Source: an uncultured Parabacteroides sp.
GTDB taxonomy: Bacteria > Bacteroidota > Bacteroidia > Bacteroidales > Tannerellaceae
Assembly (NCBI GenBank): GCA_949298575.1
Contig: CASFXH010000015.1
Location: forward strand, 1 to 58,027
DNA length: 58,027 nt
Direction of reading: 5' to 3'
Positions 34,090 to 43,066 of the stretch are shown here, one piece after another. Position 1 is the first letter of the stretch; every line of letters begins with the position of its first letter. Position numbers and translations under genes: made by a program. The notes below the pieces were generated by a model, which was not told where the DNA came from, searched no databases, and was given only the letters and a program-made list of their open reading frames with translations.

Positions 34090-35787
34090 ATGGGCAAAGA
34101 GTTAATAACTGGTTCCGAGGCTTTAATGCGGTCGCTCGAGGCGCAAGGCGTGAAAACCATCTTCGGCTATCCCGGAGGGTCGATCATGCCGGTCTTCGAC
34201 GCGCTCTACGACCATCGGGACCGATTGAATCATATCTTGGTCCGCCACGAACAGGGGGCCGCTCACGCGGCGCAGGGCTTCGCCCGCTCGTCGGGAGAAG
34301 TCGGCGTTTGCTTGGTGACGAGCGGGCCAGGCGCGACCAATACGATCACGGGCATCGCGGACGCCATGATCGACAGTACGCCAATCGTCGTCATCGCCGG
34401 GCAGGTTGGCGCGGGTTTCCTGGGAACCGACGCGTTCCAAGAAGTTGACTTGGTGGGTGTCACCCAACCGATTTCCAAATGGAGCTACCAGATCCGCTCC
34501 GCCAACGACGTGGCGTGGGCGGTCTCGAGGGCTTTCTATATCGCCCAGAGCGGACGGCCGGGTCCGGTGGTGCTGGACTTCGCGAAAAACGCCCAGACGG
34601 AAATGACGGAATACAAACCCGTCATCGTCGACTTCATCCGCAGCTACGATCCGGATCCGGAGATCGACCCCGTGGCGATCGAGAAGGCGGCGGCGCTGAT
34701 CAACGCCTCGGAAAAGCCGCTCGTCCTGGTCGGCCAAGGCGTGGAGCTGGGCAACGCGCAAGCGGAATTGAAAAGCCTGGTCGAGAAAGCCGACCTGCCT
34801 TTCGGCTGCACGCTGTTGGGCCTCTCCGCCCTGCCTTCCGACCATTATTTAAATAAAGGAATGCTGGGCATGCACGGCAACTTGGGGCCGAACGTGAAAA
34901 CGAACGAGTGCGACGTCTTGATCGCCGTCGGGATGCGTTTCGACGACCGGGTGACCGGCAAGCTGGAGGCCTACGCCCGGCAGGCGAAGGTCGTCCACCT
35001 CGACATCGACCCCTCGGAGCTGGGGAAGAACGTGAAAGTCGACGTCCCCGTCCTGGGCGATTGCAAGAAGAGCCTCGCGCTCTTGCTGGAGAAAGTCCAC
35101 GAGAGCCGGCACACGGAATGGATCGAGAGCTTCAAGCCCTACGACCAGACGGAGTTCGAGCAAGTGATCCGGCCGGAGCTCTTCCCGGAGAAAGGCCCGC
35201 TGAACATGGGTGAGGTGATCCACGCCGTGAGCGAGGCGACCCGCCGCGAGGCGATCCTCGTGACCGACGTCGGCCAGAACCAGATGTTCTCCGCCCGCTA
35301 CTTCAAGTTCAACCTCGAGCGGAGCCTCATCACGTCGGGCGGCCTGGGGACGATGGGCTTCTGCCTCCCCGCGGCCATCGGGGCCACCTTCGGCAACCCG
35401 CGGCGCACGGTCTGCGCCATCATGGGCGACGGCGGCTTGCAGATGACCATCGAGGAGCTGGGCACCGTCATGGAGCAAAAAGCCCCGGTCAAGATCATCC
35501 TCCTGAACAACAATTACCTCGGCAACGTCCGCCAATGGCAGGCGATGTTCTTCAACCGCCGCTACTCGTTCACCCCGATGATGAACCCGGACTACATGAA
35601 GATCGCCGAAGCCTACGGCATCCCCTCGCGGCGGGTGCTCGAGCGGGAGGAGCTGGGCGCGGCCATCGAGGAAATGCTCGCCACCGACGGGCCGTTCCTG
35701 CTGGAAGCCTGCGTGGTGGAGGAAGGGAACGTCTTGCCGATGACCCCGCCGGGCTATCCGGTCAATGAAATGTTGTTGGAATGTTAA
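34090..35787 (+). CDS. ilvB: Acetolactate synthase large subunit IlvB
   Basis: The 565-residue catalytic subunit of acetohydroxyacid synthase, condensing pyruvate with pyruvate or 2-ketobutyrate. The ThDP-activating Glu is in HEQGAAHAAQGFARSSG, the central FAD-binding region includes GMRFDDRVTGKLEAYA, and the ThDP/Mg motif is GDGGLQMTIEELGT to NNNYLGNVRQWQ near residue 450-480. It pairs with the regulatory subunit encoded 18 bp downstream. Strong GC bias in codon third positions. Confidence 0.97.
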   Translation: MGKELITGSEALMRSLEAQGVKTIFGYPGGSIMPVFDALYDHRDRLNHILVRHEQGAAHAAQGFARSSGEVGVCLVTSGPGATNTITGIADAMIDSTPIVVIAGQVGAGFLGTDAFQEVDLVGVTQPISKWSYQIRSANDVAWAVSRAFYIAQSGRPGPVVLDFAKNAQTEMTEYKPVIVDFIRSYDPDPEIDPVAIEKAAALINASEKPLVLVGQGVELGNAQAELKSLVEKADLPFGCTLLGLSALPSDHYLNKGMLGMHGNLGPNVKTNECDVLIAVGMRFDDRVTGKLEAYARQAKVVHLDIDPSELGKNVKVDVPVLGDCKKSLALLLEKVHESRHTEWIESFKPYDQTEFEQVIRPELFPEKGPLNMGEVIHAVSEATRREAILVTDVGQNQMFSARYFKFNLERSLITSGGLGTMGFCLPAAIGATFGNPRRTVCAIMGDGGLQMTIEELGTVMEQKAPVKIILLNNNYLGNVRQWQAMFFNRRYSFTPMMNPDYMKIAEAYGIPSRRVLEREELGAAIEEMLATDGPFLLEACVVEEGNVLPMTPPGYPVNEMLLEC

Positions 35788-35805
35788 TCGAGAAAGGGAA
35801 AAACA

Positions 35806-36375
35806 ATGATGGATAACGACAAGAAAGCATTATATACGTTGATCGTCCACTCGGAGAACATCGCGGGTACGCTGAACCAGATCACCGCCGTGTTCACCCG
35901 CCGGCAAATCAACATCGAGAGCCTGAACGTCTCCGCCTCCTCGATCAAGGGCGTCCATAAATACACGATCACCGCTTGGACCACCGAGGACGTGGTCGAG
36001 AAAGTCGCCCGCCAGATCGAGAAGAAGATCGACGTCATCCAGGCCCACTATTTCAAGGATGAGGACATTTTCCAGCGCGAGATCGCGCTCTACAAGGTCT
36101 CCACCCCCGAGTTCCAGAACTCGCCGGAGCCCTCGCGCGTCATCCGCCACTACAGCGCGCACATCGTCGAGGTCAACCCCGTCTTCTCGATCGTCGAGAT
36201 GTCGGGGTCGAGCGACGACATCACCTCGCTCTACCAAGAGCTGCGCGCCCTGAACTGCGTCCTGCAATTCGTACGCTCCGGAAGGGTGGCCGTGACGACC
36301 AGCTGCTTCGAGCGCGTCAACGAGTACCTGACGGCGCGCGAGGACCGCTACATGCAATCGAAGAGGCACGTTTAA
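35806..36375 (+). CDS. ilvN: Acetolactate synthase small (regulatory) subunit IlvN
   Basis: A 189-residue ACT-domain subunit (TLIVHSENIAGTLNQITAVFTRRQINIESL at residues 9-38 is the ACT region, shown here as TLIVHSENIAGTLNQIT and AVFTRRQINIESL). The second half (about 90-170) is the C-terminal ALS subunit domain. It activates IlvB and confers feedback inhibition by valine. The start may be either of two adjacent Met codons (35806 or 35809). It lies between ilvB and an acyl-ACP thioesterase gene, all closely spaced. Confidence 0.95.
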   Translation: MMDNDKKALYTLIVHSENIAGTLNQITAVFTRRQINIESLNVSASSIKGVHKYTITAWTTEDVVEKVARQIEKKIDVIQAHYFKDEDIFQREIALYKVSTPEFQNSPEPSRVIRHYSAHIVEVNPVFSIVEMSGSSDDITSLYQELRALNCVLQFVRSGRVAVTTSCFERVNEYLTAREDRYMQSKRHV

Positions 36376-36393
36376 CGAGAGGAGGACAGGCAC

Positions 36394-37140
36394 ATGACGG
36401 AAAAACATCCCCTCATCGGCGAATACACGTTCAAGGTCGAGCCCTTCCACGCCGACTTCATGGGGCGGCTGACCCTCGGCACGCTGGGCAACTACCTCCT
36501 CAACAGCGCCGGCTTCCACGCCGGCGAGCGGGGCTTCGGCATCAACTCGCTCAACGAGCGCCACTACACGTGGGTCCTCTCCAGGCTGGCCCTCGAGATG
36601 AGCCGCTACCCCCGGAGAGACGAGACGTTCCGCGTCCGCACGTGGGTCGAGAACGTCTACCGCCTCTTCACCGACCGTAACTTCGAGCTGGTCGACGAGC
36701 GGGGCGGCGTGATGGGCTACGCCCGATCGGTCTGGGCCATGATCGACCTCGACACGCGCCGGCCCGCCGACCTCCTGGCCATGCACGAGGGGCACATCAC
36801 CGACTACGTGACCGACCGCCCCTGCCCCATCGACAAGCCCTCGCGCCTGAAGCTCGCCCCCGGCCTCGAGCCCGCGCGGAGCCTCACGGCGCGCTACAGC
36901 GACATCGACATCAACGGCCACGTCAACAGCGTGAAATACATCGAGCACATCCTCGACCTCTTCCCCCTCGAGCGCTTCGAGCGCCAGCGGGTCGGGCGGT
37001 TCGAGATCGCCTACGTGGCCGAGGCCCGCTATGGCGACCGGCTCGACTTCGCCGTCGACGAGCAAGCCGAGGCGACGCTCGTCGAGATCCGCCGCGACGG
37101 CACGGAAGCCGTCGCCCGGAGCAAAGTGATATTCATTTAA
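36394..37140 (+). CDS. Acyl-ACP thioesterase within the ilv operon
   Basis: A 248-residue double-hotdog acyl-ACP thioesterase (FatA/FatB-like family): an N-terminal hotdog with FHADFMGRLTLGTLGNYLLNSAGFH and a C-terminal one with the motif ARYSDIDINGHVNSVKYIE, which contains the catalytic Asn-His region. It hydrolyses acyl-ACP to free fatty acids. Its steady position between ilvN and ilvC in this group suggests a link to branched-chain acyl groups derived from 2-keto acids (inference). Uncommonly for this phylum, a strong Shine-Dalgarno-like GGAGG (36381-36385) lies 8 bases before the ATG. Codon third positions are very GC-rich. Confidence 0.92.
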   Translation: MTEKHPLIGEYTFKVEPFHADFMGRLTLGTLGNYLLNSAGFHAGERGFGINSLNERHYTWVLSRLALEMSRYPRRDETFRVRTWVENVYRLFTDRNFELVDERGGVMGYARSVWAMIDLDTRRPADLLAMHEGHITDYVTDRPCPIDKPSRLKLAPGLEPARSLTARYSDIDINGHVNSVKYIEHILDLFPLERFERQRVGRFEIAYVAEARYGDRLDFAVDEQAEATLVEIRRDGTEAVARSKVIFI

Positions 37141-37203
37141 TCCATAAATAAACAAACAACCGCCGCGGCCCGAGCGCCACGGCATAAAAACAAAACAAAC
37201 AAA

Positions 37204-38247
37204 ATGGCAATCATGAATTTTGGCGGTGTTGACGAGAATGTCGTCACCCGCGAGGAGTTTCCTCTGGAGAAAGCCAGAGAAGTATTGAAAAACGAGACGA
37301 TCGCCGTCCTGGGCTACGGCGTGCAAGGACCGGGGCAGAGCCTCAACCTGCGCGACAACGGCTTCAACGTCATCGTCGGCCAACGCCCCGGCAAGACCTA
37401 CGACAAGGCCGTCGCCGACGGATGGGTGCCCGGCGAGACCCTCTTCAGCATCGAGGAAGCCTGCGAGCGGGCGACCATCATCCAGGTCCTCCTCTCCGAC
37501 GCGGCGCAGATCCAATGCTGGCCCACCATCAAGAAACACCTGACCGCCGGCAAGGCCCTCTACTTCTCGCACGGCTTCGCCATCACGTACAGCGACCGCA
37601 CGCACATCGTCCCGCCGGCCGACGTCGACGTCATCATGATCGCGCCCAAGGGTTCGGGCACCTCGCTCCGCCGCATGTTCCTCCAAGGACGCGGACTGAA
37701 CTCCAGCTACGCGATCTACCAAGACGCCACGGGCCACGCCTGGGACCGCGTCATCGCCCTCGGCATCGGCGTCGGCTCGGGCTACCTCTTCGAGACGACC
37801 TTCAAGAAAGAAGTCTACTCCGACCTCACCGGCGAGCGCGGCACGCTGATGGGCGCCATCCAAGGCTTGCTCCTCGCCCAGTACGAGACGCTCCGCGAGC
37901 ACGGGCACGAGCCCTCGGAGGCGTTCAACGAGACCGTCGAGGAGCTCACCCAGTCGCTCATGCCCCTTTTCGGCGAGAACGGCATGGACTGGATGTACGC
38001 CAACTGTTCCACCACGGCGCAACGCGGCGCCCTCGACTGGATGGGCCCGTTCCACGACGCCGTCAAGCCGGTCTTCGAGAAACTGTATAACGAGGTCGCT
38101 TGCGGCAACGAGGCGCAACGCTCCATCGACGCCAACTCGCAGCCCGACTACCGCGAGAAGCTGAACGAGGAGCTCAGGGCCCTGCGCGAGAGCGAAATGT
38201 GGCAGGCCGGAGCCGTCGTACGCAAATTGCGTCCGGAAAACAATTAA
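37204..38247 (+). CDS. ilvC: Ketol-acid reductoisomerase IlvC
   Basis: A 347-residue class I enzyme that isomerises and reduces acetolactate or acetohydroxybutyrate. The Rossmann fingerprint GYGVQGPGQSLNLRDNG lies near residues 38-54, the cofactor-specificity loop is VGQRPGKTYDKA, and HGFAITYS carries a catalytic residue region. Mg-binding acidic residues occur in the helical domain (DLTGERGTLMGAIQGLL). The gene closes the operon; two hairpins follow. The 63-bp gap from the thioesterase gene is larger than elsewhere in the operon, but no promoter motif was obvious in it. Confidence 0.97.
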   Translation: MAIMNFGGVDENVVTREEFPLEKAREVLKNETIAVLGYGVQGPGQSLNLRDNGFNVIVGQRPGKTYDKAVADGWVPGETLFSIEEACERATIIQVLLSDAAQIQCWPTIKKHLTAGKALYFSHGFAITYSDRTHIVPPADVDVIMIAPKGSGTSLRRMFLQGRGLNSSYAIYQDATGHAWDRVIALGIGVGSGYLFETTFKKEVYSDLTGERGTLMGAIQGLLLAQYETLREHGHEPSEAFNETVEELTQSLMPLFGENGMDWMYANCSTTAQRGALDWMGPFHDAVKPVFEKLYNEVACGNEAQRSIDANSQPDYREKLNEELRALRESEMWQAGAVVRKLRPENN

Positions 38248-38333
38248 GAAATTAACCTATCACTCCCTCATCAGGGTCCACCCGTGGGGGCCAGTGTTTT
38301 TGTTTATATTTTTCATGGTATTAATTTTTTTGG

Positions 38334-38368
38334 AGAGAGCCTCCCGCGAGGGCCGCTCTCTTTTTTTT
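38334..38368 (+). terminator. Terminator of the ilv operon
   Basis: AGAGAGC (38334-38340) pairs with GCTCTCT (38355-38361), with inner CCTC/GAGG pairing, followed by a run of eight T. A strong intrinsic terminator. Confidence 0.88.
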
Positions 38369-38417
38369 CGCCCCTACGCGCCACGGCGCGGATCGCCCAA
38401 AAACGTGTTTCATGGAA

Positions 38418-38558
38418 ATAAGCGCTTATTTTTAGTGAATACATGATAGACAAACGAAGCGTAAGCGCTTGTTTTTAGTAAATACATAATGTATAAGCGA
38501 AACATAAGCGCTTATTTTTAGCGAATATGTGATAGATAAGCGAAACATAAGCGCTTAT
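38418..38558. repeat. Tandem array, exact 43-bp period, palindromic core
   Basis: The perfect palindrome ATAAGCGCTTAT occurs at 38418, 38504 and 38547, with a variant GTAAGCGCTTGT at 38461. The four starts are each 43 bp apart. The rest of the unit is also conserved (TTTTTAGTGAATACAT, then GATA..AAGCGAAAC). It lies between the ilv terminator and the next promoter. Confidence 0.9.
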
Positions 38559-38616
38559 GGTTATGATTGTTTTAAAAAAAAGACAAGAATAGGCGCTTTT
38601 TTTCCAAGAAAAAGAT

Positions 38617-38624
38617 TATCTTCG
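38617..38624 (+). promoter_or_regulatory. -7 box for the DUF6261-like gene
   Basis: TATCTTCG followed by CG, 35 bases before the ATG at 38660. No clear -33 TTG. Confidence 0.45.
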
Positions 38625-38659
38625 CGTCGGGAGGGATCCCATTTCCCCCCAAAGGAACG

Positions 38660-39454
38660 ATGAGCGGATTGAAAATTAAAAAGATAGGACTGAAAAGGCT
38701 CACGCTCGGGGCGCACCTGACGTTTCATCGCATGGCCAACCAAACGGTCGAGCCGCTGACGGCCCCCTACGAGGCGCTCGCCCCGCTGCTGGAGGCCCAC
38801 AAGGCTGTCCTGGAAAAGGAAAGCCTGATCGTGAACCGCCCCAAGGCCTTTGTGGAGACGGCCCCCCTCCGCCAATCGGACTACCGGCGCGACCGCCTGG
38901 CGGGCTGCCTGATGAGCGTGACGCGCGCGCACCTCAGCAACCCGATCGCCGAGCGGAAAAAGGCGGCCGAGACGCTCAGCAGCCTCCTCGCGAGCTACCG
39001 GGGCATCACGACAAACGGCTTCTACAGCTCGCAAGTGGCTTACAAAAACCTCGTGAGCCTCTTGCGGGAAGAGCCGGCGGCGAAATGCGTCGACACGCTG
39101 GGCCTCCGGCCCGAAGTCGACGCCCTCGACGAGGAGAACCAACGTTTCCAAGCGATCATCGACCGGAAAGTCCACAGCGTGAGCGAGCGCCTCGCGATCA
39201 AAGACATCAACACCCTCGAGACGCGCGCGGAGGCCGACCGCCTCTTCCGCGAGATCGCCCGCTACCTCGAGGCCTACGCCGTCGTCAGCCCCGCGCCCGG
39301 GCTGAAGGAGGCGATCGAGTCGCTCAACGGGCTGGTCCTCATGTATAAGCAAATCATCGCCAACCAAGGCAAGAAGCGCGGCGAGAAAAAAGAGGAGGAC
39401 AAGGCGGAAAAACCCGACGGAGAAAAGGAAATATCCAATAACAACATAAAATAA
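38660..39454 (+). CDS. DUF6261-like helical protein
   Basis: A 264-residue protein without signal peptide or membrane helix. It opens with a short lead (LKIKKIGLKRLTLGAHLTFH) and continues as amphipathic helices (PYEALAPLLEAHKAVLEKES, RAEADRLFREIARYLEAYAVV), ending in a Lys/Glu-rich tail. The pattern of two related helical halves and the internal LLASYRGITTNGFYSSQVAY recall the DUF6261 family of Bacteroidales, whose function is unknown; I am moderately sure of the family. Very GC-rich. The next gene starts 10 bp downstream. Confidence 0.75.
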   Translation: MSGLKIKKIGLKRLTLGAHLTFHRMANQTVEPLTAPYEALAPLLEAHKAVLEKESLIVNRPKAFVETAPLRQSDYRRDRLAGCLMSVTRAHLSNPIAERKKAAETLSSLLASYRGITTNGFYSSQVAYKNLVSLLREEPAAKCVDTLGLRPEVDALDEENQRFQAIIDRKVHSVSERLAIKDINTLETRAEADRLFREIARYLEAYAVVSPAPGLKEAIESLNGLVLMYKQIIANQGKKRGEKKEEDKAEKPDGEKEISNNNIK

Positions 39455-39463
39455 ACAAAAAGA

Positions 39464-40453
39464 ATGGACATGAAAGCACAACTTCGCGCCCTCGCGCTCG
39501 TCTGCGCCTGCGCCGCCACCGCGGCCTGGGCCACGCCCCCCGTCGACACGCCGGCGGGCGGCAAGGAAATCATCCCGAAAGTGGAAGTCACGGAGCCGAC
39601 CGTCAGCGTCGTCGGCGACGTGGAGTACTCACAAATCACCTCGGCCCGCGGCAGCCGCTCGCTGAAGATGACCCTCCTCATCCCCGAGGGCCGCGAGCCG
39701 AAGCCGGCCGTCATCTTCTACCCCGGCGGCGGCTTCACGTCGGCCAACTACGGCGGCTACCTGGAGACGCGCCTGGCGCTGGCCCGGGCGGGCTTCGTCG
39801 TCGCGGCGGCTGAATACCGCGTCGTGCCCGACCGCTTCCCGGCGCTCGTCGTCGACGCCAAGGCGGCCGTGCGCTACCTCCGCGCCCACGCCAAGGAGCT
39901 GGGCATCGACCCGGAGCGGATCGGCGTCTTCGGCGACTCGGCCGGGGGATACGTCGCCCAGATGGTCGGCACGACGAACGGCGAGACGCGCTTCGACCAA
40001 GGCGACCACATCGAACAATCCTCTGCCGTCCAAGCCGTCGCCACCATCTACGGCATCAGCGACCTGACGAACATCGGCGAGGGCTACTCCGAAGAGATCC
40101 AGCGGATCCACGCCGCGCCCAACGTGACGGAAGCCCTGCTCGTCCACGGGACGGCCTTCCACACCTACCCCGGCGCCGGCATCCTGAGCGACCGCGAGAA
40201 GGCGCGCGACGCCAGCCCGATGGGGCACGTCAAGGCGGGCCTCCCGCCCTTCCTCATCCTGCATGGCGCCGACGACCAGCTCGTCTCGCCCCACCAGAGC
40301 GAGCAGCTCTACGAGGCCCTGCGCGCGGCGGGCAACGAGGCGACCTACCTCGTCGTCGAGGGCGCCAACCATGGCGGGCCCGTCTGGCAGCAGCGCCCCA
40401 TCGTCGACCGGCTGGTCAACTGGTTCAAGGCCCAGCTCATGCCCCAGGAATAA
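39464..40453 (+). CDS. Secreted alpha/beta-hydrolase, acetyl-esterase type
   Basis: A 329-residue exported esterase/lipase-like hydrolase (signal to AWA-TP near residue 24; Met1 or Met3 as start). The oxyanion motif YPGGGFTSANYGGY replaces HGGG with PGGG. The nucleophile elbow is GDSAGGYVAQ (Ser about 165), the acid lies in LHGADDQLVSP, and the base His is in EGANHGGPV. This order matches hormone-sensitive-lipase or BD-FAE-like carbohydrate esterases, which often remove acetyl or feruloyl groups. Natural substrate unknown. Likely co-transcribed with the upstream DUF6261-like gene. Confidence 0.9.
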   Translation: MDMKAQLRALALVCACAATAAWATPPVDTPAGGKEIIPKVEVTEPTVSVVGDVEYSQITSARGSRSLKMTLLIPEGREPKPAVIFYPGGGFTSANYGGYLETRLALARAGFVVAAAEYRVVPDRFPALVVDAKAAVRYLRAHAKELGIDPERIGVFGDSAGGYVAQMVGTTNGETRFDQGDHIEQSSAVQAVATIYGISDLTNIGEGYSEEIQRIHAAPNVTEALLVHGTAFHTYPGAGILSDREKARDASPMGHVKAGLPPFLILHGADDQLVSPHQSEQLYEALRAAGNEATYLVVEGANHGGPVWQQRPIVDRLVNWFKAQLMPQE

Positions 40454-40516
40454 AGCGGCCGGGGGGCTGAACTTTTAAAGCGTTTCGCGGTTATATTAAA
40501 AAAATCGCGAACGCTT

Positions 40517-41545
40517 ATGAAAAGAATACTCGGCCTACTGATCCTCCTCGCGGGCGGCCTCCTGCCCCTCCGCGCCCAATACCAGCCCGACATCCTGGGC
40601 GAGGGCTACAGCTACCGCACCATCCAGATGCCCGACGACCGGGAAGGCCCCGTCGTCTGCACGCTGGTCAAGAAAGAAGGCCGCCCCGACGCCCAGGGCG
40701 CCATCCTCTACCTGCATGGCTACAACGACTATTTCTTCCAATGGGCCTTGGGCGACAGCGCCCGGGCGTGGGGCTACAACTTCTACGCCCTCGACCTGAG
40801 GAAATACGGGCGCTCGCTCCGCCCGCACCAGGATCCCTTCTCGTGCGACGACCTCGGGGAATATTTCGCCGACATCGACACGGCCCTCGCCATCATCCGC
40901 TCGGAAGGCAACACGCGAATCTGGCTCATGGGCCACTCGACGGGCGGGCTGACGGCCAGCTACTACCTCTTGAAACACCTGCCGCCCTATCCCGTGAGGG
41001 GGCTGATCCTCAACAGCCCGTTCCTGGACTGGAACTTCGGGTGGGGGATGGAGAACATCCTCCTGCCGTCGGTCTCGTTCCTGGGGCGCTTCTTCCCCGA
41101 CGTCACGGCGCAAGACGGGGGCGCCTTCTCGCAATACGCCGCCAGCCTCCTCAAGCGCTACAAGGGCGAATGGCTCTTCAACACCGACTGGAAACTCGTC
41201 TACTCGCACCCGAAGAAAGCGGGCTGGGTCCACGCCATCCACACCGCCCAGCTGGCCATCCAGAACCATCCCAACCTGCTGTGCCCCATCTTGGTCCTCT
41301 CGTCAAGCCAATCGGTGCCCGAAGGCCTGGAGTGGGATGAGCGCTATCGGCACGCCGACATCGTCCTCGACGTCGACGATATCCAGACCTACGGCCGCCA
41401 GCTGGGCCCCGACGTCACCTGCGTGACCATCCCCGACGGCCTGCACGACCTGCTCCTCTCCGCCCCCCCGGCCCGCGAACGGACCTACCGGACCATCCGC
41501 CTCTGGCTGGAAGCCCGCGCCACCTTGCCGGCTCAAGGGAAATGA
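40517..41545 (+). CDS. Exported alpha/beta-hydrolase, lysophospholipase-like
   Basis: A 342-residue hydrolase with a signal peptide ending LRA-QY (about residue 20). The serine-aminopeptidase-S33/monoacylglycerol-lipase type fold shows ILYLHGYNDYFFQ, the elbow GHSTGGL (Ser about 143), an acid in VDDIQTY or nearby and the base His in DGLHDLLLS. A periplasmic lipid or peptide hydrolase is likely; substrate unknown. Its stop codon overlaps the -7 box of the following gene (41547-41554 directly adjoining). The 63-bp gap from the previous hydrolase gene leaves room for a promoter. Confidence 0.9.
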   Translation: MKRILGLLILLAGGLLPLRAQYQPDILGEGYSYRTIQMPDDREGPVVCTLVKKEGRPDAQGAILYLHGYNDYFFQWALGDSARAWGYNFYALDLRKYGRSLRPHQDPFSCDDLGEYFADIDTALAIIRSEGNTRIWLMGHSTGGLTASYYLLKHLPPYPVRGLILNSPFLDWNFGWGMENILLPSVSFLGRFFPDVTAQDGGAFSQYAASLLKRYKGEWLFNTDWKLVYSHPKKAGWVHAIHTAQLAIQNHPNLLCPILVLSSSQSVPEGLEWDERYRHADIVLDVDDIQTYGRQLGPDVTCVTIPDGLHDLLLSAPPARERTYRTIRLWLEARATLPAQGK

Positions 41546-41554
41546 CTATTTTCG
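41525..41554 (+). promoter_or_regulatory. Promoter of the Wzi-like gene
   Basis: TTG (41525-41527), 19-base spacer, TATTTTCG (41547-41554) followed by CG. It overlaps the end of the upstream hydrolase gene and starts transcription about 20 bases before the ATG at 41579. Confidence 0.6.
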
Positions 41555-41578
41555 CGAGACACTAAAGCAAACGGAGAC

Positions 41579-43066
41579 ATGAGACAGACGGCACTCGCCC
41601 TTATCGGCTTCTTCATTTTCGGAAATACCCTCGCCCCCCGTGCCCAAGAGGCGGACACCCTCGCCCGGGAAGCGACGAGCTACCGGGCCACCCTCGCCGG
41701 CTCGGCGGGCAGCGGCGACCACACGCCTTTCTGGATCGCCAGCAACCAATACGGCAAGGTGCCCCTCGAGGCGAACAACGCTTACCTCAACGTGGGGGTG
41801 TTTCATGACCAAAGTTTCGGGAAAGATTTCCATTGGGGGGCGGGCGTCGACGTCGTGGGGGCCATACCCCGCTACCGCAACGTCTATCTCCAACAACTCT
41901 ACGCCGAGATCGGGTTCCAACGCCTCCTGCTCACCGTCGGCAGCAAAGAGCGCTACACGTCCTTGCTCAACCGCCGGCTCAGCTCGGGCGACCTGAGCTT
42001 TTCCGCCAACGCCCGCCCCATCCCGGAGGTGAACCTCAGCCTCCCGGCCTTCACCGTCGTCCCCCTCACGCGAGGCTGGCTCCAGGTGAAAGGCGATTTC
42101 GCCCTGGGCCGCTCCTTCGACCAAAGCTACCTCACCGATTTCGCGGCCGAGGGGCAGACCTACAACCAGCGGGTCCTCTGGCATCACAAATCTCTCTACC
42201 TGAAAGTGGAAGATACACGGGGCGATTTTCCCCTCGCCCTCACCGTCGGCGTGCAGCACTGGGCGCAATGGGGTGGCACCTCGACCGACCCCGCGATAGG
42301 CGAACAGCCCCATTCGTTTAAGGATTTCCTGCGGGTCATCTGCGGCAGCAAAGGCGGTCAGCAGGCCTCCGTCACCGACCAGGTCAATGTCCTGGGCAGC
42401 CATTCCGGCTCCTACGACTTCCGGCTGGACTACGACCAACCCGCCTGGAGCCTCTCGGCCTACCACCAGCATCCCTTCAACGATAAGTCGGGCATGATTT
42501 TCGTAAATGGCCTCGACGGACTCTGGGGCGCCGAGCTGAAACTCCACCAGCTCCCCTGGCTCCGCGTCCTCGTCGTCGAATACCTCACCACGCGCGACCA
42601 AAGCGGCCCCTTCCATTTCATCTGGTTCGACCACGGGAAATATCCGGGCGTAGGCGGCGGCAACGACGACTATTACAACAACATCGAATACACGACCGGC
42701 CATTCCTATTTCAACCGGGCCCTCGGGACCCCCCTCATCTTAAGCCCGGAATACAACGAGGACGGCCGGCTGGGCTTCCAATGCAACCGGGTCCGCGACT
42801 GGCACGTCGGGGCCGAAGGCGCGCTCTCGCCCCATCTGGATTACCGGGTGTTGTTCACCTACATGAACGGCTGGGGACGCCACGCCGCGCCTTTCCTGAA
42901 GAAAAAGCGAAGCGCCGCCACCTTCGTCGGCCTCACCTATACCCATCCCCACCTTCAGGGATGGCATTTCGAAGGCGCCCTCTCGCTCGACACCGGCTCC
43001 CTGCTCGGCGACAACTTCGCCTTCCAGCTCAAGGTGACCAAACGAGGAATCTTAAAAGCTTATTGA
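41579..43066 (+). CDS. Wzi-family outer-membrane beta-barrel, capsule-assembly type
   Basis: A 495-residue outer-membrane protein (signal to PRA-QE). Alternating aromatic/polar strands run through the whole length, with motifs such as TPFWIASNQYGKVPLE, LYAEIGFQRLLLTVGSKER, HFIWFDHGKYPGVGG and a C-terminal LKVTKRGILKAY. This agrees with the Caps_assemb_Wzi family of Bacteroidetes. Wzi in Enterobacteria is a lectin that anchors capsule to the surface; no capsule genes adjoin here, so its role may be in other surface glycans. It converges with plsC: the stop codons are on directly adjacent bases (43066/43067). Confidence 0.88.
   Translation: MRQTALALIGFFIFGNTLAPRAQEADTLAREATSYRATLAGSAGSGDHTPFWIASNQYGKVPLEANNAYLNVGVFHDQSFGKDFHWGAGVDVVGAIPRYRNVYLQQLYAEIGFQRLLLTVGSKERYTSLLNRRLSSGDLSFSANARPIPEVNLSLPAFTVVPLTRGWLQVKGDFALGRSFDQSYLTDFAAEGQTYNQRVLWHHKSLYLKVEDTRGDFPLALTVGVQHWAQWGGTSTDPAIGEQPHSFKDFLRVICGSKGGQQASVTDQVNVLGSHSGSYDFRLDYDQPAWSLSAYHQHPFNDKSGMIFVNGLDGLWGAELKLHQLPWLRVLVVEYLTTRDQSGPFHFIWFDHGKYPGVGGGNDDYYNNIEYTTGHSYFNRALGTPLILSPEYNEDGRLGFQCNRVRDWHVGAEGALSPHLDYRVLFTYMNGWGRHAAPFLKKKRSAATFVGLTYTHPHLQGWHFEGALSLDTGSLLGDNFAFQLKVTKRGILKAY

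Larger units (their letters stand above)
38248..38659. other. Gene-free region: terminators, 43-bp array and promoter
   Basis: No coding sequence was seen. The first part holds a weak hairpin (GGTCCAC/GTGG.GCC at 38276-38292) followed by T-rich DNA and then the main ilv terminator. The 43-bp array fills 38418-38558. A -7 box TATCTTCG (38617-38624) for the next gene completes the region. Confidence 0.7.

Noticed and set aside
35830-38118. 762-codon open frame on the minus strand across ilvN, the thioesterase gene and ilvC
   Set aside because: It is the antisense shadow of three well-recognised genes. High GC3 removes stop codons from the opposite strand. The translation has no family features.
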